DNA from: Syntrophorhabdaceae bacterium
GTDB taxonomy: Bacteria > Desulfobacterota > Syntrophorhabdia > Syntrophorhabdales > Syntrophorhabdaceae
Direction: 5' to 3'
DNA length: 46,190 bases
Assembly: GCA_028713955.1 (NCBI GenBank)
Contig: JAQTNJ010000002.1
Location: 1 to 46,190 of the forward strand
Positions 1 through 7,764 of this stretch are shown piece by piece. Each line of letters begins with the position of its first letter. Position 1 is the stretch's first letter. The notes below the pieces were generated by a model. That model was not told where the DNA came from. It saw nothing but the letters and a program-made list of their open reading frames with translations, and ran no database searches. The translations under genes were made by a program, and so were the position numbers.

Positions 1-410
1 GGGGTAACATGTCCTAGGGTATTTCTTAATAATATTCATACACTAAGGGGGGCTTCATGAAAATCTGTTCAGGGAAATCACATAGGAAGATCATTGTTCT
101 TTTTCTCATTGTTGCATTTATGTTTGTCAGCGGCTGCTCATCGGTGAGCAATTACAAATTTAACGGCGTGCAGCTCGGCAAGCAGTACGCCCAGGCTGAA
201 AAAGAGACCACAACAGACGCAACCACAGAAGAAAAAGCTCCTGGTGAAAAAAGCTGGTTTGCACAGCATCCGAAAATGACAATCTTCCTGGGCATCTTGG
301 CAGCAGGCGCGGTGTACTACGGTCTGGCAGCGTCAGGCGTGTTCGGCAGCGGCGCAGCAGGCGCAGGCGGAAGTGGCGGCGGAATTAGCGGTGGCGCAGG
401 CGGCTTCTAA
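1..410 (+). repeat. Direct repeat copy 1 (leader plus lipoprotein gene)
   Basis: This segment matches 25599-26011 at a constant offset of 25598. Across the leader and the first ~45 codons only a few bases differ. The copies then diverge, and copy 2 is 3 bp longer. The window opens exactly inside the G tract that copy 2 shows in full, so the -35 region of copy 1 is not visible. The copies are in direct orientation about 25.6 kb apart, so homologous recombination between them could remove the restriction, Orc1 and nuclease cargo. Confidence 0.9.
57..410 (+). CDS. Gly-rich lipoprotein with membrane segment (copy 1)
   Basis: A 117-residue protein of unknown function. A basic N-terminus and hydrophobic stretch end in a lipobox, V24-S-G-C27, so it should be exported, cleaved and lipidated on Cys27. 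A short charged region (about residues 45-65) leads to a second hydrophobic segment (about 75-95) and a Gly/Ala-rich tail ending in Phe. A strong ribosome site, AAGGGGGG, precedes the ATG. It is a paralogue of the protein at 25655-26011, which ends in Tyr. Lipid anchor, membrane helix and glycine-rich tail suggest an envelope or secretion-apparatus part, but no family is recognised. Confidence 0.85.
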   Translation: MKICSGKSHRKIIVLFLIVAFMFVSGCSSVSNYKFNGVQLGKQYAQAEKETTTDATTEEKAPGEKSWFAQHPKMTIFLGILAAGAVYYGLAASGVFGSGAAGAGGSGGGISGGAGGF

Positions 411-428
411 ACCGCTTTTTGTTTTTTT
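400..428 (+). terminator. Possible intrinsic terminator after the lipoprotein gene
   Basis: A short GCGG/CCGC stem spans the stop codon of the lipoprotein gene and is followed by T5-G-T7. The stem is only four G/C pairs plus two A/T pairs with one mismatch, so it is weak, but the T run and position fit. Confidence 0.45.
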
Positions 429-555
429 ATTTAATCTTTAATATTTCATCTGGTTTTTTCTTAAGAATATTTTTCCAATCTACAGGTTTTTGAGATTTCA
501 GATAATCTCCGACGATATAATAAGCCAGGGTATATCGTTGTATGCCCTCCTTATC
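427..555 (-). pseudogene. Start-less gene fragment
   Basis: On the minus strand 42 codons are open between two stop codons and end in TAA at 427-429. They read as a well-behaved lysine-rich peptide (for example QRYTLAYYIVGDYLKSQKP), but the frame has no ATG, GTG or TTG start. This looks like the C-terminal remnant of a lost gene next to the repeat. The evidence is protein-like composition only and no family is recognised. Confidence 0.3.
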
Positions 556-587
556 TTAAACCAAAAATAGGGTTCGCATAAAGAGCC

Positions 588-1151
588 TTATGATTTCTTT
601 TCGGCCACAAAAAATATGTCGCCCTTCTTCAGAAGATTACCTAAGAATACTTCAAGAATGATCGGCTTAATCCATAATCTATATTCAAATTTAACAAGTT
701 TAAATCCCGTGGAATTGAGCAGGTTTGTTATATTCATTTTTGTGAAATGATGCTGATGGGTATTCCATTCATCGCCATCTTTCCAGATTCTATTAATATC
801 AACAACCGGGACACAGAAATAGAGAATCCCGCCAGGCTTCAGGACCCTGTTGCATTCTTTAAGGACCTTTTCCGGATTATAAACATGTTCAAGGAAATGG
901 CATGAATAGACGACATCATATGTGTCGTTCTTTATCATATCCATATTATCTGCATCGCCAAGTATGTCAGGTTTCATCCTTGGATCTATATCGAAGGTTT
1001 TAATTGAAGGATAATAACTTTTCATTGGATACCGCTGAGGCCCTAATTCAAGTATCTTTTTATGCTGGTAATGCGATAGAAACTTCTTGTTTATTTCTCT
1101 GCTTCTAGGTTTATCGTAGTTCCTGTTTATAAAAATATTTGCCAAAAACAT
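588..1151 (-). CDS. Class I SAM-dependent methyltransferase
   Basis: A 187-residue Methyltransf_11-type protein. Visible motifs are a motif I variant ILELGPQRYP (about residues 33-42), the acidic ribose-binding FDIDP (about 54), VVYSCHFLEHV (about 80-90) and the post-motif VLKPGGILYF (about 104-113). Motif I lacks the usual GxGxG, a variant also seen in methyltransferases associated with glycan or lipid modification. The substrate cannot be told from the sequence. It stands alone on the minus strand with AGG ahead of the ATG. Confidence 0.85.
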   Translation of the reverse strand: MFLANIFINRNYDKPRSREINKKFLSHYQHKKILELGPQRYPMKSYYPSIKTFDIDPRMKPDILGDADNMDMIKNDTYDVVYSCHFLEHVYNPEKVLKECNRVLKPGGILYFCVPVVDINRIWKDGDEWNTHQHHFTKMNITNLLNSTGFKLVKFEYRLWIKPIILEVFLGNLLKKGDIFFVAEKKS

Positions 1152-1267
1152 GATTTTACCTAAATTTTAAAGTTTAAATAATCACATGAAATTATATATT
1201 ACCTCAGCCTGTTTACAGGTTTGAGAAGCTATCGCATGGGGTTATTTTGAACAGGTAATAAAACATT

Positions 1268-1283
1268 AAAAAGCTTATTGTAT
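1268..1283 (+). promoter_or_regulatory. Repeated upstream motif AAAAAGCTTATTGTAT (copy 1)
   Basis: The 16-mer recurs exactly at 1536-1551, and a close relative (AAAAGCCTATTGTAAT) lies at about 15440-15455. Each copy sits 24-60 bp upstream of a start codon (1343, 1580, 15476). It may be a shared promoter or operator element of the island. Function is inferred from position only. Confidence 0.4.
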
Positions 1284-1342
1284 GTAAATATTAAACACTA
1301 GAAGTACATTACAGGATATACGTATCAAAATGGGATTAGAAA

Positions 1343-1525
1343 ATGGAAACAAAACTGAACTTTAAGCCTTATGAAATATTGTTAATAGCAATATTCATAT
1401 TTTTAAGTCCATTATTTCTACTACTAATAATGTATGAGGAATTGATGTCAAAGCGCTCTCAAAGAAAAATAGGTTTCATGGTTAATTATCAGCAACCGAT
1501 ACATTCCGCGACCAGCAGCAGTTAG
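1343..1525 (+). CDS. Small single-pass membrane protein
   Basis: A predicted 60-residue protein with a charged N-terminus, one strongly hydrophobic helix (about residues 11-31) and a basic, Ser-rich C-terminal tail. No family is recognised. It lies downstream of the first copy of the 16-base motif and 54 bp before the zinc-ribbon gene, possibly in the same transcription unit. Short length and lack of a known family keep confidence moderate. Confidence 0.5.
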   Translation: METKLNFKPYEILLIAIFIFLSPLFLLLIMYEELMSKRSQRKIGFMVNYQQPIHSATSSS

Positions 1526-1535
1526 TAAGAAGATG

Positions 1536-1551
1536 AAAAAGCTTATTGTAT
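1536..1551 (+). promoter_or_regulatory. Repeated upstream motif AAAAAGCTTATTGTAT (copy 2)
   Basis: Exact copy of the motif at 1268-1283, 28 bp upstream of the zinc-ribbon gene. No Shine-Dalgarno sequence lies between it and the ATG, so a leaderless or very short leader transcript is possible. Confidence 0.4.
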
Positions 1552-1579
1552 TTAAGCATAAAGCATCAAAAAATAGTTT

Positions 1580-1810
1580 ATGGCTGGAAAAAGCATTGCA
1601 TCAAGGGCGCTCAACAGAAAACAGCGGCAAAAGATGAACATGAGCAGGTACAGCGGCAGCAAGCTTACAATCCGGCCTGAGAATATGGGCGTGGAAGAGG
1701 CCCAGGTTCCGAAATTCAGCATGAGTGAGCATAAATGCCAATTTTGCGGCTTCAAGGCCCGCTACAAGTTTTACAGGTGCCCACAGTGCGACAGCCCGCA
1801 GAAAGCATAA
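1580..1810 (+). CDS. Small zinc-ribbon protein
   Basis: A 76-residue protein with a basic N-terminal half and a C-terminal zinc ribbon made of CQFCG (about residues 53-57) and CPQCD (about 68-72). Such ribbons usually mediate nucleic-acid or protein contacts. The start has no visible Shine-Dalgarno sequence. The gene sits upstream of the promoter of the restriction operon. Function unknown. Confidence 0.6.
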   Translation: MAGKSIASRALNRKQRQKMNMSRYSGSKLTIRPENMGVEEAQVPKFSMSEHKCQFCGFKARYKFYRCPQCDSPQKA

Positions 1811-1839
1811 ACCATCATATACCCTTAATTCTTTTAGTA

Positions 1840-1868
1840 TTGACAAATGCTGGTTTATATTAGAGAAT
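1840..1868 (+). promoter_or_regulatory. Sigma70-like promoter for the restriction operon
   Basis: TTGACA at 1840-1845, a 17-bp spacer and GAGAAT at 1863-1868 (4/6 to consensus). Just downstream, ATTATAT (about 1872) and ATATAAT (about 1902) form an inverted repeat that could be an operator. hsdM starts at 1926. Confidence 0.5.
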
Positions 1869-1925
1869 CGCATTATATAAGGCTTTTTAATCATTCTCCA
1901 TATAATATAGCAAAAGGGACGAAAC

Positions 1926-3467
1926 ATGCCTAAAACTAACAATAACGGGGCGAATCTCGGGTTTGAGCAAAAGCTTTGGCAGACAGCGGATAAATTAAGA
2001 AACAACATGGACGCTGCCGAGTACAAGCATGTTGTGCTCGGTTTGATTTTTTTAAAGTATATCTCTGATGCTTTCCTGGAAATATACAACGAACTGAAAA
2101 ACGACCCGGAAGAGCTGTCTGATCCTGAAGATAGGGACGAATATAAGATGCGTAATGTCTTCTGGGTCCCCAAAGCTGCACGATGGGAATATCTCCAGAA
2201 GAACGCAAAAAAGCCGGAGATCGGAAAGCTCGTCGATGACGCGATGGATGCAATCGAGAAAGACAACCCTTCCCTCAAGGGCGTTCTCACAAAGAATTAT
2301 GCAAGGCCCGCGCTCGACAAGCAAAGGCTCGGAGAGTTGATAGACCTCATAGGCACAATCGGCCTTGGCGATTCCGAAAGCAGAAGCAAGGACATATTGG
2401 GAAGGGTTTATGAGTATTTTCTTGGCCAGTTTGCGGATGCAGAAGGCAAGAAAGGCGGCCAATTCTACACGCCGCGAAGCATAGTCAATCTGTTGGTTGA
2501 AATGCTGGAGCCTTACAAGGGCCGTATCTTTGACCCTTGCTGCGGCTCAGGCGGCATGTTTGTCCAGAGCGAGAAGTTTGTTAAGGCCCACGGCGGAAAG
2601 ATAGGCGACATTGCGATTTACGGCCAGGAATCGAACCAGACCACCTGGCGATTGTGCAAAATGAATCTGGCAATCAGGGGCATTGACTCAGACATACAAT
2701 GGAACAACGAGGGAAGCTTTCTCAACGATGCCCACAAGGATCTCAGAGCAAATTTCATTCTGGCTAATCCGCCTTTCAATGATTCTGACTGGAAAGGCGA
2801 CCTCCTGAGAGGCGATGCACGATGGAGATTCGGGGCTCCGCCTGTGGGCAACGCGAACTTCGCCTGGGTCCAGCACTTTATCTATCACTTAGCGCCAACA
2901 GGGATCGCAGGATTCGTTTTAGCGAACGGCTCCATGTCTTCCAACACATCAGGCGAAGGCGATATCAGAAAGAACATTGTCGAAGCTGACATTGTTGACT
3001 GCATGGTAGCCCTGCCCAGCCAGCTATTTTACAATACGATGATTCCAGCCTGCTTGTGGTTTGTCGCAAGAGATAAGAAAAACAACAAATTCAAAGACAG
3101 AAGAGGAAAAGTGCTTTTCATCGATGCCCGAAAAATGGGCGTCATGGTTGACCGCAGACACCGGGAATTAACAGAAGAAGATATACAAAAAATCGCCTCA
3201 ACCTATCATGCGTGGAGAGGCGAGGGCGGAAAATATCAGGACGTAAAGGGCTTCTGCAAATCAGCCAAGCTCGATGAGATACAAAAGCATGATTACATAT
3301 TAACGCCTGGCCGCTATGTCGGCGCTGAGGATGTTGAAGAAGACGATGAATCCTTTGATGAGAAAATGAAAAAGCTGACAACGGAGCTGGCCGAGCAGAT
3401 GGAAAAGGGCCAAAAGCTGGACAAGGAGATAAGGAAGAATTTGGCAGGGATTGGGTATGAGGTGTGA
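1926..3467 (+). CDS. hsdM: Type I restriction-modification methyltransferase subunit
   Basis: A 513-residue N6-adenine methyltransferase subunit HsdM. The N-terminal helical HsdM_N domain (about 10-150) is followed by the catalytic domain with QFYTP (about 179-183), the SAM motif DPCCGSGG (about 203-210) and the catalytic NPPF (about 281-284). Length is normal. It should pair with HsdS (4258-5544) to methylate the recognition site and with HsdR (9519-12599) to cut unmethylated DNA. First gene of the operon, with AAAAGGGAC before the ATG. All catalytic residues appear intact. Confidence 0.97.
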   Translation: MPKTNNNGANLGFEQKLWQTADKLRNNMDAAEYKHVVLGLIFLKYISDAFLEIYNELKNDPEELSDPEDRDEYKMRNVFWVPKAARWEYLQKNAKKPEIGKLVDDAMDAIEKDNPSLKGVLTKNYARPALDKQRLGELIDLIGTIGLGDSESRSKDILGRVYEYFLGQFADAEGKKGGQFYTPRSIVNLLVEMLEPYKGRIFDPCCGSGGMFVQSEKFVKAHGGKIGDIAIYGQESNQTTWRLCKMNLAIRGIDSDIQWNNEGSFLNDAHKDLRANFILANPPFNDSDWKGDLLRGDARWRFGAPPVGNANFAWVQHFIYHLAPTGIAGFVLANGSMSSNTSGEGDIRKNIVEADIVDCMVALPSQLFYNTMIPACLWFVARDKKNNKFKDRRGKVLFIDARKMGVMVDRRHRELTEEDIQKIASTYHAWRGEGGKYQDVKGFCKSAKLDEIQKHDYILTPGRYVGAEDVEEDDESFDEKMKKLTTELAEQMEKGQKLDKEIRKNLAGIGYEV

Positions 3468-3469
3468 CG

Positions 3470-4255
3470 ATGAGCCAAGCAAAAAACTTCAAAGAGGAAT
3501 TTGCGAAGTTCTGCGAAAGTCCAGATAGGACTAAACTCAGAGAATTATTGAAGCAGAATACAGGGGAGTATGCACACATAGATTTTAAAGAAAGATGGCC
3601 AGAAATACCTGAAACAGCCAAACATGTTTTAGGGTTTGCGAATTCCGGAGCAGGGGTTTTGGTAATTGGCATATCAGAGGAACAAAATGGCTCTCATATC
3701 CCCAAAGGTATTGATGCCTTTGAAGATAAAACGAATATCAAGTCAAAACTGCAAAAATACTTACCAGCAGAATTGGAATACGATATTTACAACTTTGAAT
3801 ATGACAATGAAGCTGAATGGGGACCTATCAAGAACAAGCAATTTCAAGTCTTGTTAGTAGAAGACACGCCCCAATATCTACCCTTTCTCTCGTTGAACTC
3901 GTCTGGCAATACATTACATAGGAATAGAGTTTATTACAGAGGGAAGACTAACACAGAAGAAGCAACGCATGAAGAGCTAAAAAAAATCATCAATAGAAGA
4001 TTGGACACCAACATTAGTACAACTGCGGAGAATCAATTTAAAGAACATTTTGATCAGCTCAAAATTCTCTATCTATTTATTGATAAATACATTGTAAAAG
4101 CACCTTTTTGGATGCAAAATTTACAAACAATTGCTCAAATGGGTTCTAAAAAAGAAAGAAATCCCAGATATCCAACAGTGGACTTTGAGGATTTTGTTCT
4201 TAGAATGATTGAACGGAAAAAAGAGGTCATAGAGAGCATGATTGGGCGAGGATAA
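3470..4255 (+). CDS. AlbA_2 (Schlafen-like) domain protein
   Basis: About 261 residues from the ATG at 3470, preferred over the upstream GTG (3464) because GAGGTG is correctly placed before it. The N-terminal half has the AlbA_2 pattern: an acidic-basic DFKERWP strand, a helix, FANSGAGVLVIGISEE (about 48-63), and a later YRGKTNTEEAT-type strand. AlbA_2/Schlafen-type domains bind nucleic acids or nucleotides and are often found between hsdM and hsdS. The C-terminal ~100 residues are helical and unassigned. It overlaps the end of the hsdM unit and is translationally coupled. Confidence 0.85.
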   Translation: MSQAKNFKEEFAKFCESPDRTKLRELLKQNTGEYAHIDFKERWPEIPETAKHVLGFANSGAGVLVIGISEEQNGSHIPKGIDAFEDKTNIKSKLQKYLPAELEYDIYNFEYDNEAEWGPIKNKQFQVLLVEDTPQYLPFLSLNSSGNTLHRNRVYYRGKTNTEEATHEELKKIINRRLDTNISTTAENQFKEHFDQLKILYLFIDKYIVKAPFWMQNLQTIAQMGSKKERNPRYPTVDFEDFVLRMIERKKEVIESMIGRG

Positions 4256-4257
4256 TT

Positions 4258-5544
4258 ATGATTATGAAGCAAAACCATAAATTCAAAGAAACCGAAATCG
4301 GGATGATTCCTGAGGATTGGGAAGTAAAGCCAGCAGAAGGTTTTTGTGAAAGGGTGACTGACGGAACACATGCAACCCCTGAGAAGCGTGACGAAGGGAA
4401 TTATCTAATTACTTCACGGCACTTAAAAGAAGGTCATCTTGACTTTGACAACGCCTATTTCATTAGTACCTCTGATTTCAATGAAATAAACAAGAGGAGT
4501 AGGGTAGATCAGTGGGATATAATATTCAGCATGATTGGAACAGTAGGCGAAGTGTATTTGGAAAAGTCAAATAAAATAGAGTACGCAATAAAGAACGTTG
4601 GATTATTTAAATCAGGAAATGAACTCTATGGGAAGTGGCTATTTTTCTTTCTGAAGTCAAGACTCGCTAATGAATATATCAGAAAGAATCGATCTGGAAC
4701 CACACAAGAATATATTACCTTGGGTTCTTTGAGAAAGTTTCCGATTGCTTATCCAAGGAACACGACTGAAATGCAAGAAATCGTGTCGCATCTGGATTCC
4801 CTGCAAAATAAAATCGAACTCAACCAGCAGATGAGCGCGACCTTGGAAAAAATAGGCCAGGCAATATTCAAACACTGGTTCATTGACTTTGAGTTTCCGG
4901 ATGAGAAAGGCAGGCCTTACAAGTCCAGCGGCGGCGAGATGGTGGATTCTGAGTTGGGAGAGATTCCGAAGGGGTGGGAAGTAGGATGTCTTAGAGATAT
5001 TTGCGATATCACAATGGGCCAATCTCCTCCTGGACAATATTATAATGAACGAGGTGAAGGATTACCATTTTACCAAGGCGTTGTTGATTTCGGATTTCGA
5101 TTTCCTGCCAGAAGGGTTTATTGTACGCAAGCTAATAGATTCGCCAAAAAGGATGATGTTTTGCTGAGCGTTCGTGCACCTGTTGGACGCCTGAATGTTG
5201 CCGTTGAAAAATGCTCAATTGGGCGTGGAGTAGCCGCATTGCGTTTAAAGGAAGAACATAGCGGCTTACTTTATTATTTGCTTTGTGCTACTCAGTCAGG
5301 ATGGGATAAATTCGAGGCAGAGGGAACAGTTTTTGGTTCCGCAAATAAATCTGACGTAAACCAATTTAAAATAGTAATTCCGCCAGAGCCGTTGCGAGTG
5401 CTCTTTGTATCTTTGATCAATCCAATTGATGAAGCTATAAAGAACAACGATAGGCAATTGCGGGTCTTGTCGCAAACCCGCGATTCATTGCTTCCTCGGC
5501 TCATGTCGGGGAAAATAAGAGTTAATGCGGAGGCTTCGCAATGA
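4258..5544 (+). CDS. hsdS: Type I restriction specificity subunit
   Basis: A 428-residue HsdS that sets the DNA recognition sequence. It has two target-recognition domains, each opened by the typical ETEIGMIPEDWEV (about 10-22) and SELGEIPKGWEV (about 230-241) motifs and separated by conserved helical spacers (about 175-215 and 385-425). The length is normal for a two-TRD subunit, so a bipartite target is expected. It starts 2 bp after the AlbA_2 gene and overlaps the next gene by ATGA. Confidence 0.96.
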   Translation: MIMKQNHKFKETEIGMIPEDWEVKPAEGFCERVTDGTHATPEKRDEGNYLITSRHLKEGHLDFDNAYFISTSDFNEINKRSRVDQWDIIFSMIGTVGEVYLEKSNKIEYAIKNVGLFKSGNELYGKWLFFFLKSRLANEYIRKNRSGTTQEYITLGSLRKFPIAYPRNTTEMQEIVSHLDSLQNKIELNQQMSATLEKIGQAIFKHWFIDFEFPDEKGRPYKSSGGEMVDSELGEIPKGWEVGCLRDICDITMGQSPPGQYYNERGEGLPFYQGVVDFGFRFPARRVYCTQANRFAKKDDVLLSVRAPVGRLNVAVEKCSIGRGVAALRLKEEHSGLLYYLLCATQSGWDKFEAEGTVFGSANKSDVNQFKIVIPPEPLRVLFVSLINPIDEAIKNNDRQLRVLSQTRDSLLPRLMSGKIRVNAEASQ

Positions 5545-6794
5545 GCGAGGACGTGCTTTTCAGCAGATACGATTTACGTGAAACGCTAATTCATCGAGAA
5601 CAAGAATTATCAGGTGAAGTAGAAAACCAGGATAGAAATTATATTTTGAACGTCAATATTGATGATTTCATAAACTATCTTGAAGACAAATATCGTATTC
5701 ACGCAATAACTATTCATAGAGATAAGGCATATATTAAAGAAAGTGGCGACGCAAATGTTGATGTTAGGTATGATTTCAATAGAGCAATCCGTGATAAGTC
5801 AAGACCCTTCTTCATTAGGGGGACCTCGGTTACCTTTGCGGTCCCTTTTGAAGGTGATAGAAGCCTCTTTTTTTGTCAAGGCTCTACTTTTACTATGAAC
5901 CCTCCCTATGCTGAAATAACAGATAATGAGATACTTGTGACTTACAATCAGGTCGATCCAGACCCCACTGAGATTAAGGCTGATTTTGAATCCAGGATGA
6001 ACAACACAGAGAGGCACTTAGGATTTCTTAAGAATGATATTGATATGTTCAATAATGGGCTCGGGAAAACTGCGAAAGAAAGAATCGAGGCCAGGCGAGC
6101 AAAAATAATGAATGACCAGGGCATTGTTGCGGCTTTGGGCTATCCTATTAAAGAAAAATCGGGCATGCCTACTACATATACCGTACCAGACGTTAAAAGA
6201 AAAATAGTAATCCGGAAGCCCGCTGCAACGACAGCACCGTTTACTCCAGAGCCTATCCTCGATATGGCTAACTACGAAGCGATTCTCAAAATTATTGCTG
6301 ACATGGTATTGGTGATGGAGAGAAGCCCCAAAGCCTTTCAGGACATGCACGAGGAAGACTTTAGGCAACATTTTTTAGTCCAATTAAACGGGCATTTTGA
6401 GGGCGCAGCAACAGGCGAGACCTTTAATTATGAAGGCAAGACAGATATTCTTATTCGGGTGAATGGAAAGAATATCTTTATTGCTGAATGCATGTTTTGG
6501 AAAGGCGAGAAATCTTTGCTTGACAAGATTGACCAGCTTCTTGGTTATGCTTCATGGAGGGATACAAAAACAGCAGTTTTGGTATTCAATCGAAACGTCA
6601 ACTTCAGCAAGGTAATTGAGGGCATTCCAGAAACTGTGAAAAAGCACAGCAATTACAAGAAGTCGCTTGAATACAAATCAGAAACCGGTTTTCGGTTTAT
6701 ATTGCACCACAAGGATGACAAAAACAGGGAATTAACACTTACAGTATTAGGCTTTAATGTACCATCAGGGAGAAGTGCAGAGGTTTCAGAATGA
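5541..6794 (+). CDS. PD-(D/E)xK nuclease-like protein in the restriction operon
   Basis: A 417-residue protein. The N-terminal half (about 1-230) is unassigned and predicted to be alpha/beta. The C-terminal part (about 245-400) resembles a restriction-endonuclease fold: YEGKTDILIRV (D302), then NIFIAECMFWKGE with E316, a helix with KIDQLLGY, and the strand TKTAVLVFNRN. The usual ExK lysine is replaced (E-C-M), so activity is uncertain or uses the nearby Lys321. The start overlaps the hsdS stop by ATGA, and the stop overlaps the HNH/ABC-3C gene the same way. It may be a sensor or effector joined to the ABC-3C module. Confidence 0.7.
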   Translation: MSEDVLFSRYDLRETLIHREQELSGEVENQDRNYILNVNIDDFINYLEDKYRIHAITIHRDKAYIKESGDANVDVRYDFNRAIRDKSRPFFIRGTSVTFAVPFEGDRSLFFCQGSTFTMNPPYAEITDNEILVTYNQVDPDPTEIKADFESRMNNTERHLGFLKNDIDMFNNGLGKTAKERIEARRAKIMNDQGIVAALGYPIKEKSGMPTTYTVPDVKRKIVIRKPAATTAPFTPEPILDMANYEAILKIIADMVLVMERSPKAFQDMHEEDFRQHFLVQLNGHFEGAATGETFNYEGKTDILIRVNGKNIFIAECMFWKGEKSLLDKIDQLLGYASWRDTKTAVLVFNRNVNFSKVIEGIPETVKKHSNYKKSLEYKSETGFRFILHHKDDKNRELTLTVLGFNVPSGRSAEVSE

Positions 6795-7540
6795 GCAGCA
6801 GTATTTCATCAAAAGATCAGAAAATTCTTTGGGGCAGAAGTGGAAATAGATGTGCCATGCCCGAGTGCAGGACGCTATTAGTTCTCAATAGAACCGATAA
6901 AGACCGCGAAGCTATCATTGGTGAAATGGCCCACATAAAAGGAGAAAATCCTACTGCTGCGCGTTATGATGCAAGCATGTCAGACAATGAAAGAAATGGT
7001 CACGATAATCTTATTTTGCTCTGCGGAAACCACCACAAGATGATTGATGACCAGCCGAATACTTATACTGCAGAAAAGTTAAAACATATAAAGGCCGAGC
7101 ATGAAGGATGGATTCAAAAGATGACTGAAGAAGAGATTGTTAATGTGACTTTCTCAGAATTGGATGCGATCACAAAATACCTTATTACAGTACAGCCAGA
7201 ACAAGACGATTCTCTTGTTTTGGTGCCACCAAAAGATAAAATTAATAAAAATTCATTATCAGGCAAAACAGAAAAACTGATAACAACGGGATTAATGCAA
7301 GTAAAACAGGTTGCAAATTTCATTGATAAACATCTTGATGTGGAGTTTGGGGAGAGGCTCAAACAGGGATTTGTAACCGAGTACAAGCGTCTGAAGAATG
7401 AGGAGAAACTATCAGGTGATGAGCTTTTTGAAGCACTGTTTGAATTTGCATCAAATGGGCGTAAAGAATTCACGGAAATGGCAGCTGGGCTTGCCGTCCT
7501 GACTTATCTTTTTGAACAATGTGAGGTTTTTGAAAAATGA
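6791..7540 (+). CDS. HNH endonuclease fused to ABC-3C C-terminal domain
   Basis: A 249-residue protein. Residues about 10-105 form an HNH nuclease: a CAMPEC knuckle, EMAHIKGENP, the NLILLCGNHHKMID histidine pair and a trailing helix. Residues about 160-249 match the helical tail seen in ABC-three-component systems (GDELFEALFEFAS and AVLTYLFEQCEVFEK). In those systems this subunit carries the effector, and the adjacent ABC ATPase is thought to control it. The effector here would cut DNA. ATGA overlaps on both sides indicate translational coupling with the middle component and ATPase. Confidence 0.85.
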   Translation: MSSSISSKDQKILWGRSGNRCAMPECRTLLVLNRTDKDREAIIGEMAHIKGENPTAARYDASMSDNERNGHDNLILLCGNHHKMIDDQPNTYTAEKLKHIKAEHEGWIQKMTEEEIVNVTFSELDAITKYLITVQPEQDDSLVLVPPKDKINKNSLSGKTEKLITTGLMQVKQVANFIDKHLDVEFGERLKQGFVTEYKRLKNEEKLSGDELFEALFEFASNGRKEFTEMAAGLAVLTYLFEQCEVFEK

Positions 7541-7764
7541 TACTGCCAACGAAGCACATCAAGCTATCAAACTGCCTTTTAGGTGTTGGAGGCGCACTTT
7601 TAGGATGCCTTAATGAGAAGGAAACGGTAAGCTCTCTTTGGGGCAAGGCTCGCGCGCTTCCTGAAATAAAGACTTTTGAACGCTTCACGCTGGGGCTGGA
7701 TTTCCTATATACCTTAGGTGCAATTGACTTTAAAAACGGACTACTTCGAAAGGTGAAACAATGA
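7537..7764 (+). CDS. ABC-3C system middle component
   Basis: A 75-residue protein of the short middle-component type. It has the characteristic start ILPTKHIKLSNCLLGVGG, a central segment with SLWGKA, and a FTLGLDFLYTLGAI helix ending in a short strand. Middle components are small winged-helix-like proteins linking the ATPase to the effector. Both ends overlap neighbours by ATGA, so the three products are probably made in fixed ratio. Confidence 0.85.
   Translation: MILPTKHIKLSNCLLGVGGALLGCLNEKETVSSLWGKARALPEIKTFERFTLGLDFLYTLGAIDFKNGLLRKVKQ

Noticed and set aside
3464-3469. GTG start of the AlbA_2 gene two codons upstream
   Set aside because: The ATG at 3470 is better spaced from GAGGTG.
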